Of a DNA stretch of 64,000 bases, positions 35,003 through 45,351 are shown piece by piece. Numbering within the stretch: position 1 is the stretch's first letter; every line of letters begins with the position of its first letter. The position numbers and the translations under genes were made by a program. The notes beneath the pieces were generated by a model. The model was not told the DNA's origin. It ran no database searches and worked only from the letters and a program-made list of their open reading frames with translations. Origin of the DNA: Polyporus tsugae (lineage: Eukaryota > Basidiomycota > Agaricomycetes > Polyporales > Polyporaceae); assembly GCA_024305745.1 (NCBI GenBank), contig JAHRBS010000012.1, positions 129,001-193,000 on the forward strand, read 5' to 3'.

Positions 35003-37690
35003 GTTGTAGTGAATGTCGTCCTCAACGTTGCCGACGACGTCGAGGAATGAAAGAGCGAGCACTGGCAGTGGCTTTGCAGTGGCTCCAGCACGCGTACTTT
35101 GTTCGGCAGTTGCCGATTACTCATCGCCAGCGGTACCGCAACCCAGTAGCGCCCAGAATACAAGCCGCAACTTCTTGTCTCAAACAAGTTCAACAACACT
35201 CGACTCCAGTCTTAGTCTCCAGCCAGTAACCCGCGGGACTAAGTTGTCCTTACCCGCCCAAACCTCCAAGTGTATCTTTGTTACAAATGTGAGCGCGTCG
35301 ATAGCTGCTTTGAAGGCGGTCCATGCTGACGTGAGATAGTATAGCGGTTATAGCGGTCTTCTTCACAGAATCCTGTCCGAGTCATCATCCCCAGTCAAAA
35401 CGCCCTCGGGATCGGTGGAGAATGGTGGAGATAATGTATTAGACGCCTGAAATCGGTGGAGAACCGTCGGAATAAACACAACGCAAGCGCTTATCGTAGC
35501 CACTTGCACACGACTACCATCATGCGCCATCGACAGAGTTCTCTGCGCGCTCTCTGTCCTCATGAACGCCAGGAAACCCTTGAGATAATTACGTAGATGC
35601 TGTGCTGGACTCAGGCTGGACTGCAGCATATTTGCATATGTGTGCTTGCATTCTGCGATTGGACTTGTCGACGTCGAGCTTGACATCAAGTTGCCCTCTC
35701 ACCCGCATCTCTGTCCTGTCGCGATACACTAGCTTTTCACAAACTTCCTTGGCTTTCCACTCGGACTACATTATGGCAGCCTTGCCTATATTTGATACCC
35801 ACCAATGTAAGTACCGGCCCTACACGTTCCTCTAGTATGCCGCAGAGGCGACTCTCACCTGGCAGCTCCACCACTCCCACAACCACCCAGCGAATATTCC
35901 TGTAGAATCTGGCTATTAGGGCTGTCTAGGTTTAGACGAACATTTGTGTCCAAGAACACCTGGATTCGGCACGAGGACTTCCGCTGTCGAAGAGCATGAA
36001 GAGAGCGGTACGTTATTTCTCTCAACACGCCTCCCATTCCCGCCATCAGTTCCTCCCGCGTCATCCCCTCAGCCTACTTTCTCGACTCCTGAGCTAGTGG
36101 TGCACAGTACAAGCGTCAACCCGGCCGAAGGAGTCGAGCCTGTTGGCCGCTACTGGAGACTCTCGCCGTTGGGAGGCGCTAGCCTCACCCCAAGTGTGCG
36201 TGTACTATGGACGACCTCCCAGTAAGTACACTTCTATTCTCCATTCATTTCCCTGCTCCATCTCTCCCCCACATGGAAACTGTTACCTCTAAGGTACCAG
36301 TGACATCCGAAGCCTTGAACTCACGCACTGCTCCTAGTATTACCACCTCCGAGGCGACTCGCATTGTGGCCGCCGTCCTTCCCCAGATCCCTGTTCCCAA
36401 ACCACTGTGAGTATTATACACATCTTCCCGGGGTGCAAGCACTGACTCGGTTGCGCGCCGCTCCTCAGGCTCTCACACGGTAGACGGCAGAGTGACAACT
36501 GCTGGCAGTGTCGGATCCATCCCATATGCCCTCTACCCACCGAGGCTCCGCCGCAACCGTGACTGCCACCGCCTCAAGGTGCATCCAACCTCTTCGAAGA
36601 GTGTATTCCCGCTGATTTTCTGCCTTGGCAAGCGTTCCGGGCGGAGGCACTGCCAGGCATCAGGTAAGCTGTCTTTAGGTTGATCGTCTCAAGTTTGCGG
36701 TGGTAACTCTTTTTCTTCAAACAGACTCAGTAGGATGTCGCAAAGGAGCGCGCCGGATAGCTGGTACGTTCGGTCCAAGACGCGGTGGTGCGCAGGTCAC
36801 GGTGCACTTCTTTCGAGCCCCGTATAGTACTACAGTGGATAGATGTAGCGTACATGTATCGTGGCAGCTGTATCTAGTCCCAATAGATTTTCATGTTCCA
36901 TGCCATAATTCCGACAGATTCCCAGCATTTTCGGCTGCACGTGAGCAGAGCGAGGGACTACGCTGCATGATTCAACGTGATTGGTGGATTTCATCGAGTC
37001 TGGTCGAGATCACATCGCGGCGTCAAAATATCTGGCGGGTTCATGAGGCATTGCGTGAGTTTGTCTCACTTTCACCAAAAGCTACGAGATCGGTCGAGAA
37101 AATCACCGGCTGCTCCCTTTCTCCATAGATCTCGGCCGTTCTCGAGAGCGTTTTGACTGGGCATCATCGGTCCAATCATTGTAGTACTATGTGAGTCTTG
37201 CGCACGAGAGACTAATTCAAATTTCTGATACTTTTTCCCATGACTAGTGCTGCCATGATAACCCCTTTCCCCACTTTGGCAGACTGGTAGGACGTGTTCC
37301 ACGCAATTCTGAATCACCTCAGACCGACAGCGTGCAGTAGTAGTACTCTGTCTTTGATGGCGACGAATAAATCGCTGCATGGTACGCCCTTTATTGTCGC
37401 TCACACTCTCCTTTCATGCCTTCCGGGATCCCTCCCTCAACAAGTTATAGCACACCCACCTTGTCCTCCAACCTTTACCCATTATCAACTTCGCCCTGAC
37501 CCATGGCCAGATACGTGAGTAACTCGACGTATGTCTTCCGATACATGTATCTAATTCGGACACGTGCCGCCTCTTTTGGAAGTATCTTATTGGAGAGATC
37601 TTGCCTCAGGCATGGTCGCGACTTACGCCGCCCGGCCAATATTTACCATTTGGTTTGGCCGACCATAAGTACTCGAGCAATGATCAGGAA
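35003..37690. other. Region between BRR2 and an F-box relic; exon-like debris, no gene supported
   Basis: Several stretches look like isolated exons. An ATG at 35773 runs to a GTAAGT donor. A segment of about 36092-36207 ends at GTAAGT, and 36291-36408 is open and flanked by AG and GTGAGT. Joining them soon meets stops and yields no recognisable domain. This may be a decayed plus-strand gene; I cannot name it. Confidence 0.35.
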
Positions 37691-38520
37691 CACTTCATGG
37701 TCATGTGCCTCCCGCGATTCACCTAGATGAAGAGTGTATCTTGAGTAGCGACCATTTGTCATCCGATGAGGATGTTCTCCTTATGCTCGCCAAGCCCACA
37801 AGCCTGACCCATCTCAAACCACCCATTGCGCTTCGAGACTCAACAGAGTCTCCACAACTCAATCTTGCGAATGTTTCCAGAATCTCACCACACTTAGCCT
37901 TGATCAGTGTTCAACCGGCTCATCTCGCAGGCTTCATGCTCGCGTCCTCGATGCCCACTGAACAACCTCTGTGTCTAGCTCAGCTCCCTCCGCGCCGATG
38001 GCATCGGTGCCTCCCTCGCGTCAATATGCCGACATATCGGACTGCCCAAACTCGCTCGTTTCGAGGCACTATTCAGACACTTCACTCGTCCTCCACGATT
38101 CCTCACGGACCTCCTCGAGCCCATCCTACTACTCGCTGATCTGGAGGAACTCGTGTTCTCCTTTGTGGATCGCCTACTCCCCTCCGTTTCCCAGTCCGGC
38201 TGCCGGGCACGATCGAACGTCCGACGCTCCGGGGGTTGGTCGAACTCGCGCGCCACTGTCCCCAGTTCACCCAGCCCTGCATATCTGACCTAAACGCCAG
38301 CCCCACACCGCAAATCGACAGTGTCCCTCTCGTGGGGCACGGCCCGCTCGATCCGTGCATCCAGGACCTCGTTGGGGCTGAGGGCGAAGAGACACAGCTC
38401 GACCTCGCCGCCGTTCTGGACCGGCTCTTCCCGTCGATTTGGAATATGATGGTATTGAGCAGTCACTGTGGGGTTACGGAAGTTTACACGATTCGAATCC
38501 TCACTAGGAGCAGTCAAAGA
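37691..38520 (+). pseudogene. Degenerate F-box/LRR-like relic
   Basis: Read across frames, the segment gives pieces typical of agaricomycete F-box/LRR proteins: SLRADGIGASLASICRHIG, LTDLLEPILLLADLEELVFS (about 37985-38180) and, in another frame, PTLRGLVELARHCPQ and QLDLAAVLDRLFPS (about 38222-38440). Frameshifts and stops separate the pieces and no F-box or start is visible. Recognition rests on pattern memory, so the family call is tentative. It abuts the right duplication arm. Confidence 0.42.
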
Positions 38521-38680
38521 AAGTCTCCAGGTTCTTGCGCGCGATGCAGGTCGGGTGCATGTCCTACCCGCATGGTATAGAACACCTGGCCAGAGCAGAT
38601 CATTCTTGTACGCCGCTACTAGTTCTGCACCGGTAGCTCATGATGATATTCCATCGGTAGGTTTCCCAAGACTTTGACTA

Positions 38681-39331
38681 GGACTCGCCTTTGAAGCAGA
38701 TCCCTCATTTCGAGCCTGACGTCATCAAGCGCTGCAAGGAAGCAGGCGTGGAAACGGTGTACGACATCATGGAGATGGAGGACGACAAGCGGAACAGCCT
38801 GCTGCAGATGGATGCTCGCCAGATGTACGTGCCTCCTATCCTATCATTCTCGTTAAATCGCGACGAATTACTCAATGTCCCTGCAGGCGCGATGTGGCGA
38901 CGTTCGTCAACTCGTACCCCACTCTCGACGTCAACTTCGAGCTCGCGAAAGGCGACTACACCGCCGGTGCGCCAATCCAGATTCAAGTCTCGCTGTCCAA
39001 GGACGCAGACGAAGACATGGACGAGCCGAGCGAAGACGATGAGTCCGTTGTTGCGCCGTTCTACCCCAAGAAGAAGCTCGCGAACTGGTGGGTCGTCGTC
39101 GGGGAGCCGAAGACTAAGCAGCTGCTTGCGATCAAGAAGGTCACTGTGCACCGGAGCCTCAACGTCCGCCTGGAGTTTTCGCTGCCGCAGGGGGAGCACG
39201 TGTTGAAGCTCTACGTCGTCTGCGACTCGTACTTGGGCGCCGACCACGACATTGACATCAATCCCATTGACGTTGCGGAGGGCGAGGAGAGCGAGAGCGA
39301 AGAGAGTGACGAGGACGCGATGGAGGAGTAG
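38681..39331 (+). pseudogene. BRR2 C-terminal fragment (duplicated second Sec63 end)
   Basis: Encodes the last ~195 residues of Brr2 with the intron retained (38825-38886, same position as in the full gene) and a stop at 39329-39331. Across the final exon only two amino-acid changes from the intact gene are seen ([10 protein letters not shown] versus [10 protein letters not shown]) and two more in the preceding exon part. No premature stop. It lacks the helicase cassettes, a start codon and a promoter, so it is a gene fragment, not a working copy. The retained intron excludes retrocopying. Confidence 0.92.
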
Positions 39332-39333
39332 GC

Positions 39334-39359
39334 TACTGCGCCTTGCATAATTCCGTGAA
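39334..39359 (-). repeat. Inverted copy of the element B repeat at its left end
   Basis: ACTGCGCCTTGCATAATTCC... is the reverse complement of the B1 terminus at 44505-44539, so the outermost ends of the insert are inverted repeats of each other. Confidence 0.85.
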
Positions 39360-39799
39360 ACACCCAAATTTTTGCGAAGGGCGCCTAAACCCATAACGGG
39401 AAGGCTGCGGTCACAGGTACCGCGTGCGTGACCTCACATGACACCATCTAGTCACACCATGCCGTCCCACCGCGACCGCCAGAGCCGGCGCGGCGCGTTG
39501 GGCGAGTCCTGTCTGCCCTACCCACCCAGACGTAGCGCAAGCAGACATATATTGCGGAATTGCTAACAAAATGTGTATTAGGACTTTGTTTTACCCCAGG
39601 AGTGAAGCACAGTGCGCGGGAACTTCGTGGCTTCAACTTTCGAAGACTTACCGACTGGGGCTGGGGTCTCTAAACACATCTCGACAGGTATACAACCCTC
39701 TGAAATTAATTTTAAATTAATCTGAATCATCATCGACACAACTCCTCCAAGTATGTGCGCTTGAAAACCCAATCTTTTGTGGTGCGGTCAAGAGGCGTT
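39360..39799. other. Left non-coding part of the insert
   Basis: About 440 bp between the inverted B repeat and A1, with no counterpart at the right end of the element. Possibly 5' element sequence or a nested older fragment. No coding potential. Confidence 0.4.
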
Positions 39800-39849
39800 G
39801 AGTAGCGACGTGACCGTGACATCAGTGATTAGACGCCAAAAGAAATTTT
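39800..39849 (+). repeat. Split direct repeat A1
   Basis: 50 bp starting GAGTAGCGACGTGACCGTGA, identical to A2 at 44538-44587. Confidence 0.9.
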
Positions 39850-40191
39850 CAGGTTTAAGTTTGGTTATACGAGGTAAATTATCGTGCATGCTAGTGCCCC
39901 GCTGCGGCGCTCCTCCAACCGGCCGCGCCCGGTTGGCGCGTTCCTCCTGCGCCCGCTGGTGCTTCTCCCTCTTCTGAGTGGAGTTTCTCGGAGGAACGCG
40001 AACCTGGTTATGCAGCGGCGTCGGGGACCGCGTCCCCCTAACTCACCTTTGCTCGCTGCCGCCAGGTAAGCACGCTCGCCCTTTTGGGACCGCGTCCCAT
40101 GCAGAACTCACCTTTGCTCGCCGCTGCCAGCTCGCTTTTGCGACGTTCGAAACTTTCGCTAACCCAACAACACACATCTATCGAATCACAA

Positions 40192-41418
40192 ATGACTACC
40201 ACTAATGGCACACTCGGAGAATTACCCGCCGCACAACGCACGGCTGTCACAAAATGCGAGCAAGTTGTCGAGGAGTACCGACGAAGAAGGATTGCGAGGG
40301 CCAGCGCTGTCAGGTCCCTCACGGCCGCCCTGTCTACCGCAGAGACCGGACTGGACGACGCAGCCATCGATGAGACTCTCGACTCCTATCTCATCCAACT
40401 CGACGACGCAGACAGGATTCAGAAGGAGGCAGGAAAGGAGTTGCAGCAGCGTTTCGGAGGACATCCTGACAGCCAGCAGGATGCGCCCGGAGGAGGAGCC
40501 GATCCGCAGAACCAGAATGAACCCGGTTCGCAGTCAACCTTACAGTCCCGTCCAACGAGCGAACCACCGCGTCCTGCCGATCCCGCCGTTGCAAGGAAGG
40601 AGAGATCTCGAAGCCCGTCTTACGAGTCCTCCTCCGACGGGCATAGAGACAAGCGGCGGCGACCCGACCCGGACAAGTTTGCGTGGGCCGCTCCCGAGGC
40701 CGCAGCCGATGAACTTCTTCGACCCGAGCTTCGACAGACACTCCAGTATCTACGCGAATACGGGAAGGATGTCAAGTTCTCCCAATCGAACCTCATTAAC
40801 TCTGCGGGAGCGCCTGAGTTCCCCGACGACGAGTGGACCAACGTTCTTAGCGGGAATGCAGTCAACCTCGACCATGTCCTCAGCAGCCTCTACGCCCTAT
40901 CTTCGGGAGACAAGCACATCGAACACGTCGGCGACGTGGAACTGCGATACGGAACCGTCGCTCCTGTCAAGACTGTCCAATCCTCCGGTGACTGGGTCAT
41001 TGCTTGGCAACGGACCACTCTCGCCACCATTTACGCCTTTCCTCATTGACATGCCGAACTCGATGCCTATCACACCCACATTTTTGGGCTCTTCTCTGCC
41101 GTCGACCAGTCACTGCATCAACGAGTCATCCACTATGATCGAGCCATCCGGAAGCGCATTGGATCAGTCCGGAACCTCCTTCTATCAGATTACAAGCAAT
41201 TCAGTAACCTACGCACCCAATGGATCGACTCTTGCGGAGCCAATGTCGTCTCCAGCGCAGACACTACTTCCATCAATTCATCTATGCGATCCCGGCGCGA
41301 GGCCTGCATCCGTTGGAACAAGGGTATCTGCACCGCCCATCCCAGTGACTGCCGATACCGCCACGTCTGTTCCCTCTGCGGCGGAAAACACACCAAGCGA
41401 GACTGCAAGCGGGACTAG
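40192..41418 (+). pseudogene. Retroelement gag-like ORF with internal stop
   Basis: The ATG at 40192 (MTTTNGTLGELPAAQ) opens a frame of 408 codons to TAG at 41416. It is interrupted once by TGA at 41047-41049, where the context predicts an Arg (CGA). The N-terminal half is charged with a basic SPSYESSSDGHRDKRRR patch. The C-terminal end has a zinc-knuckle-like CSLCGGKHTKRDC preceded by further Cys/His. This fits the nucleic-acid-binding ORF1 of DIRS-group elements. CGA-to-TGA is a C-to-T change at CpG, as expected from methylation- or RIP-like decay. Confidence 0.75.
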
Positions 41419-43188
41419 ACCATGTTTCGATGTAGCCCATCCACGCTACCTTCGCAACCTTGTCTGGGATGACTGCGACTCCCCTCGCTGTTCCTTTGTT
41501 GATGTATCTCTCACGCATCCGCCCGTGCCTGTCGTTCCGCCTGATGTACGCTCTGACCCTATTGTTAATGCCACTCTTGCTGCTCATCCCGATCTGTTTC
41601 AAATCATAACTCCAATCAAAGTCGACATTTTTGAAAACCTTCTTCACGATCACCCTAACCAACCATTCGTACGCTCCGTTTGTCAGGGCCTACGCGAAGG
41701 TTTCTGGCCCTATGCAGACGAAAAGCCTGACGACTACCCGGATACCTGGGATGAAGTCCGTCCACCACTCGCTGATGAACGTGCTCGTCAATTTCTGCGT
41801 GACCAGCGTGATGAAGAGATCGCGCTTGATCGCTACTCCCCCACCTTCGGCACGCACCTTCTTCCGGGCATGTACTCCATGCCCATTCACGTCGTACTGA
41901 AACCACATTCTGACAAACTACGTCTCATAAATAACCTCAGCGCCGGTCCCTACTCCCTTAATTCCATGATCCGCCCCGACGCAATCAAAGGCGCAGTTCT
42001 CGATGGTATGCCGCTGTTCGGCGCTGAGATTTGTCGCCTCCGCAGAGAATTTCGGGACGAGCCCCTGATCGTATAGAAGTCAGACGTTTCCCAAGCCTAT
42101 CGGCGCATTCCCATTTTCCCCTACTGGCAAATTCGCCAAATTGTCACTATTGACGGCCAGCGCCACGTTGACCGTTGCAATCCCTTTGGTGGACGCGGAT
42201 CGCTCCGCCTGTGGCTTGCCTTCTATTGCCTCGTTGCCTGGATTGCGGTCACAAAGCGCCGTATTCGTTCCCTGCTCTGTTACGTCGATGATAACTGGGG
42301 CATTGAGCTCCTTCACCGCGCTCTTTGCAGCGAGCTGATGTCATTCTCACTGTCATTGGTTTCCTTATCAATGCCGAGACCCTCACCGCGTCTTTGCCGC
42401 CCGACTCTAAAATTAGTCTTCTCGACGCCATCGCGCACTTCATTGACCCTACCATCTCGCGTCGTCACTCCCTTGCCGAGTTTCGTGCCCTGGCTGGGCA
42501 TATCAACTGGGCTTTCAATGTTTACCCCCTTCTCAAGCCAGCTCTCTCCAATTTGTATGCCAAAATCACTGATAAAGAGCTCCGCGACGCGCCGCTCTAC
42601 ATCAACAATGCTGTTTGCGCCGAGCTTTCCTGGTTCGCTCGGCATGTCGACAGTCTCCCAGGTGTCCGCTTCCTCGCCGCGTCTGTCTGGTCTCCCACAG
42701 ACCTCGACCCTTTCTCCTCACACGACGAATTTGCATACGTCGACGCTTCTTCCCATGGGCTTGGCCTGTATTTCAAATGGTTACACATCGGTTTCTATTC
42801 CCCTGTCCCACCCAAAGCTCCGCCCGGCATCATTTTCTTCTGCGAAGCTCTTGCTGTTTGCTCTGCCCTTCACCGTCTCCCCCGGGCCTGGATCTCTGCA
42901 GGCCGCCGCATTGCACACCTTGGCGTCCTCTCCGACAACACCAACACCGTCAGTATCTTCAACACTCTCCGCGCCGACCCCCCATACAACCCCATCCTCA
43001 TGTCAGCCATCGATGTACGCATCCAGTTCGACATCGACATGCGGGTCGACTACATCCCCGGTGAACTCAATACCGTCGCCGATGCTATATCTCGGTATGA
43101 GTTCGATCGTGCTTTCTGTCTCGACCCCCACCTTGTTATTTTCCCCTTCATACCCCCTTGGGATGCGCTGGGGGTTCGCCCTCTGTGA
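41419..43188 (+). pseudogene. Retroelement reverse transcriptase-RNase H, interrupted
   Basis: The N-terminal DIRS-type lead-in (HPNQPFVRSVCQGLREGFWP) is followed by RT blocks: a Leu-Ile-Asn-Asn-Leu-Ser stretch, KSDVSQAYRRIP, PFGGRGS and the catalytic YVDD at 42281-42292. The frame carries TAG at 42074-42076 exactly before KSDVSQ, where Trp is usual (TGG to TAG). A frameshift lies between 42293 and 42325, after which the frame continues with LTVIGFLINAETL and an RNase H-like region (EFAYVDASSHGLG, LGVLSDNTNTV, DYIPGELNTVADAISR) to the stop at 43186. Begins by overlapping the gag stop in another frame. Non-functional as it stands. Confidence 0.85.
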
Positions 43189-43235
43189 TGCCTTGCTCTT
43201 CACGACCTCGCGCTCGCCCCCGTGAGCCTTGGTAG

Positions 43236-44192
43236 CATGAATGGCTGCTCTTTGAGCGTGCTGTCGCTCTTGGCCAAGCACACGCGTTGCAAACGCGCTC
43301 GTCCTACAGCACCGCTCTCCGTTCCTACCTCGCCTTTTGTGACCGGCAGCACCTCCCCCTCGACCCCACCGCTGACACACTCTCCCTCTTTGTCACCTAT
43401 GAAGGTCAGCACATCAAACCCCGCTCCGTCGAGGCCTATCTTTCGGGGATCTGCAGCGAACTCGAGCCTTTCTTCCCGGATGTATGCAAAGCTCGTGCTT
43501 CGCGTCTCGTCCGCGACACGCTCAAAGGCTCCATGCGACTATACAGCAAACCGGTTCGCCGCAAAGCCCCTCTCACTCGACCGGACATCACCCTAATCAT
43601 TTCTTCACTATCCTCTCCACCCTCTCACGACGACTCCCTCTTTCTCACTCTCCTCCTTACCGGCTTCCATGCACTCGCGCGCCTCGGAGACCTTGTTTGG
43701 CCCGACCACGTCCAGCATCAGTCATACACCACCATCTCCCGCCGCCTCTCCGTCCGTGTTGTCCCTGACCACTACTCCTTCCTTCTCCAAACGCACAAGT
43801 CTGACGCCTTCTTTGAAGGTGACCGTATCCTTGTGCGCAGACAACACCCCGACACAAATCCCTGGGAAGCCTTCACCACGTACCTCGCCTCTAGGGATAA
43901 ACTTTTCCCGTGTCGTTCGGAGCTATGGCTGCGCGCAGATGGTTCTATCCCTCTCCGTGCCTGGTTCATGCGCCATCTTGCCAAACTCTTCCCCCCTTCC
44001 AGCAATATCAGCGGTCATTCGATGCGTGCCGGTGGGGCCACCGCTTTAGCCCTTGCCGGCGTGCCAGGGGACACCATCCGTTCTGTTGGGCAGTGGTCGT
44101 CCGCCACTTGGCAAATTTATGTCCGTAAACACCCCGCTCTCCTCCATGCGCTCCTCACCGCGCACCAAAACCCGGCCGTCGCTCCCGCGTGA
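43236..44192 (+). CDS. Retroelement tyrosine recombinase
   Basis: A continuous frame whose recognisable part starts near codon 43287 (ALQTRSSYSTALRSYLAFC), preceded by a TAG at about 43231; no ATG is present, so it may be expressed by frameshift/readthrough or have lost its start. About 300 residues with a SAM-like core-binding N-terminal part and a catalytic domain. Active-site residues: Arg in ALARLGDL, the HxxR pair in GHSMRAGG (His 44016, Arg 44025), Trp in VGQWSSATW, and the nucleophile Tyr at 44118 (QIYVRKHP). The R-H-R-Y set is complete. This enzyme integrates the circular cDNA of DIRS/Ngaro elements without target duplication. A Crypton was considered, but the RT excludes it. Confidence 0.82.
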   Translation, partial: HEWLLFERAVALGQAHALQTRSSYSTALRSYLAFCDRQHLPLDPTADTLSLFVTYEGQHIKPRSVEAYLSGICSELEPFFPDVCKARASRLVRDTLKGSMRLYSKPVRRKAPLTRPDITLIISSLSSPPSHDDSLFLTLLLTGFHALARLGDLVWPDHVQHQSYTTISRRLSVRVVPDHYSFLLQTHKSDAFFEGDRILVRRQHPDTNPWEAFTTYLASRDKLFPCRSELWLRADGSIPLRAWFMRHLAKLFPPSSNISGHSMRAGGATALALAGVPGDTIRSVGQWSSATWQIYVRKHPALLHALLTAHQNPAVAPA

Positions 44193-44504
44193 TTGCCATC
44201 GCGCGGCATCCAGCCTACTGCGCCTTATCTCGATCCTCCTTCCCATCTTCCGCGCTTCGCGCCTCTCTCTTCTTTCTTTCTTCCTTCCTTCTTCTCCTTA
44301 GTCTTCTTACCGTCTCTCGAATCGAGCATATATCGCTGGGCGTCATGGGTCGCACCCCGGGCGCCCGAGTTTTGGTATTGTTCCTGGTTGGCTGTATTGT
44401 TTTGGTCGCGCGTAGCGCATCGTCTCCTTCCCCCATTTCGGTAGCACTGTGCCACTAGTCGTAGTGTCCCGCAGTCGAACGGAGCAAGAGCTATGGGTGA
44501 TTTA
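44193..44504. other. 3' non-coding part of the retroelement
   Basis: Pyrimidine-rich stretch (CTTCC repeats at 44262-44300) between the recombinase stop and the B1-A2-B2 block. No gene. Confidence 0.5.
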
Positions 44505-44621
44505 TGCGTCTTCACGGAATTATGCAAGGCGCAGTAAGAGTAGCGACGTGACCGTGACATCAGTGATTAGACGCCAAAAGAAATTTTGCGTCTTCACGGA
44601 TTTATGCAAGGCGCAGTAAGA
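44505..44621 (+). repeat. Terminal block B1-A2-B2 of the retroelement
   Basis: B1 44505-44539 and B2 44587-44621 are 35-bp direct repeats (TGCGTCTTCACGGA...) differing at one base. A2 (44538-44587) between them is identical to A1. This is the classic split-direct-repeat end of Ngaro/PAT-type YR retrotransposons. Confidence 0.9.
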
Positions 44622-45254
44622 CTGTTCGGGTTCCGTGCTGTGATCTGTGCGTCATCATCGTTGTATCATAGTGTTTTGTAATGCTTGTAATTTCAATTTG
44701 AGCGATAGAGCTTTCCCACTGTACAGGCACCCGTGTCCATTAATATCTCCCACCCACCCCGCCACCGCACAGACGGTTACGATGCAACGCGTCGGTGACC
44801 TCCAGGACCATGCTCCCGAGACAATGCAGTATCCGCTGCTACGTTGATCCGTTATCGTTCTTCAGCGCCTTTCCCCTCACTAGGGCTTGCGCACTTTCGA
44901 GGGGCTTGTTCGGACAATAGAGCAGCTCGACGTCAACACGGGTTCAGCAGTTTCAGTTGATCAGCTAGCGTCGCTTGAGTGCTGCTTCTCTGCGAATCCT
45001 TCCAGTCGACGCTCGAAGTTTGAATGACTGACTTTAGTAATCCACAGATCGCAGTCCTGAGCCGCAAATCAGTTCGCCGATGACGGGGATTGGCACACAA
45101 CGTACCGCGCACACATTTGAATTGTACGATCTGTGAAACGTACGCGCAAGCCACGGGACATGCATGCCGCTTCCAATTTGCCGACTCGGTCATAATGACA
45201 AACAATGACCGTATACGCGCAGTCCCTGCGAATACGGTTGGCATTGGGACGGCA
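44622..45254. other. GST copy A upstream region, right arm
   Basis: First 130 bp nearly identical to the BRR2 3' flank of the left arm; then it diverges, and similarity resumes near 45040. No gene. Confidence 0.5.
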
Positions 45255-45261
45255 TATATAA
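45255..45261 (+). promoter_or_regulatory. TATA box of GST copy A
   Basis: TATATAA 91 bp before the ATG at 45352, in a block shared with copy B. Confidence 0.65.
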
Positions 45262-45351
45262 GTCACGACAGGTGAAGGCCGGGGCGAAGTACAGCGGTAC
45301 CTCAGCTCCTCGACATCGACAGCAGTCAAATCCCAACCAGCCTTAAAGACA

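Larger units (their letters stand above)
39335..44621 (+). mobile_element. Degraded tyrosine-recombinase retrotransposon (DIRS/Ngaro-type)
   Basis: Inserted just 3' of the BRR2 fragment; the left arm gives the near-empty site (GGCTATGGCTGTTCGG), here GGCT-element-CTGTTCGG. It encodes gag-like, RT-RNase H and tyrosine-recombinase frames in that order and has neither long terminal repeats nor an integrase or protease. Ends are unusual: a split direct-repeat layout (A1 at 39800-39849; B1-A2-B2 at 44505-44621) typical of Ngaro/PAT-type elements, plus an inverted B-like 26-mer at the extreme left (39334-39359). Two nonsense mutations and one frameshift make it non-autonomous now. Confidence 0.87.

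Noticed and set aside
38681..39331. Processed (retro) pseudogene of BRR2
   Set aside because: The intron is retained and the neighbouring intergenic sequence is co-duplicated.
40205..41410. First two thirds of a 623-codon open frame in the retroelement
   Set aside because: Overlaps the gag-like frame, which has the zinc knuckle and expected composition; only the part after about 41419 is the RT.
39335..44621. LTR (Ty3/Copia) retrotransposon or Crypton
   Set aside because: No long terminal repeats, protease or DDE integrase; an RT is present beside a tyrosine recombinase, which fits neither class.
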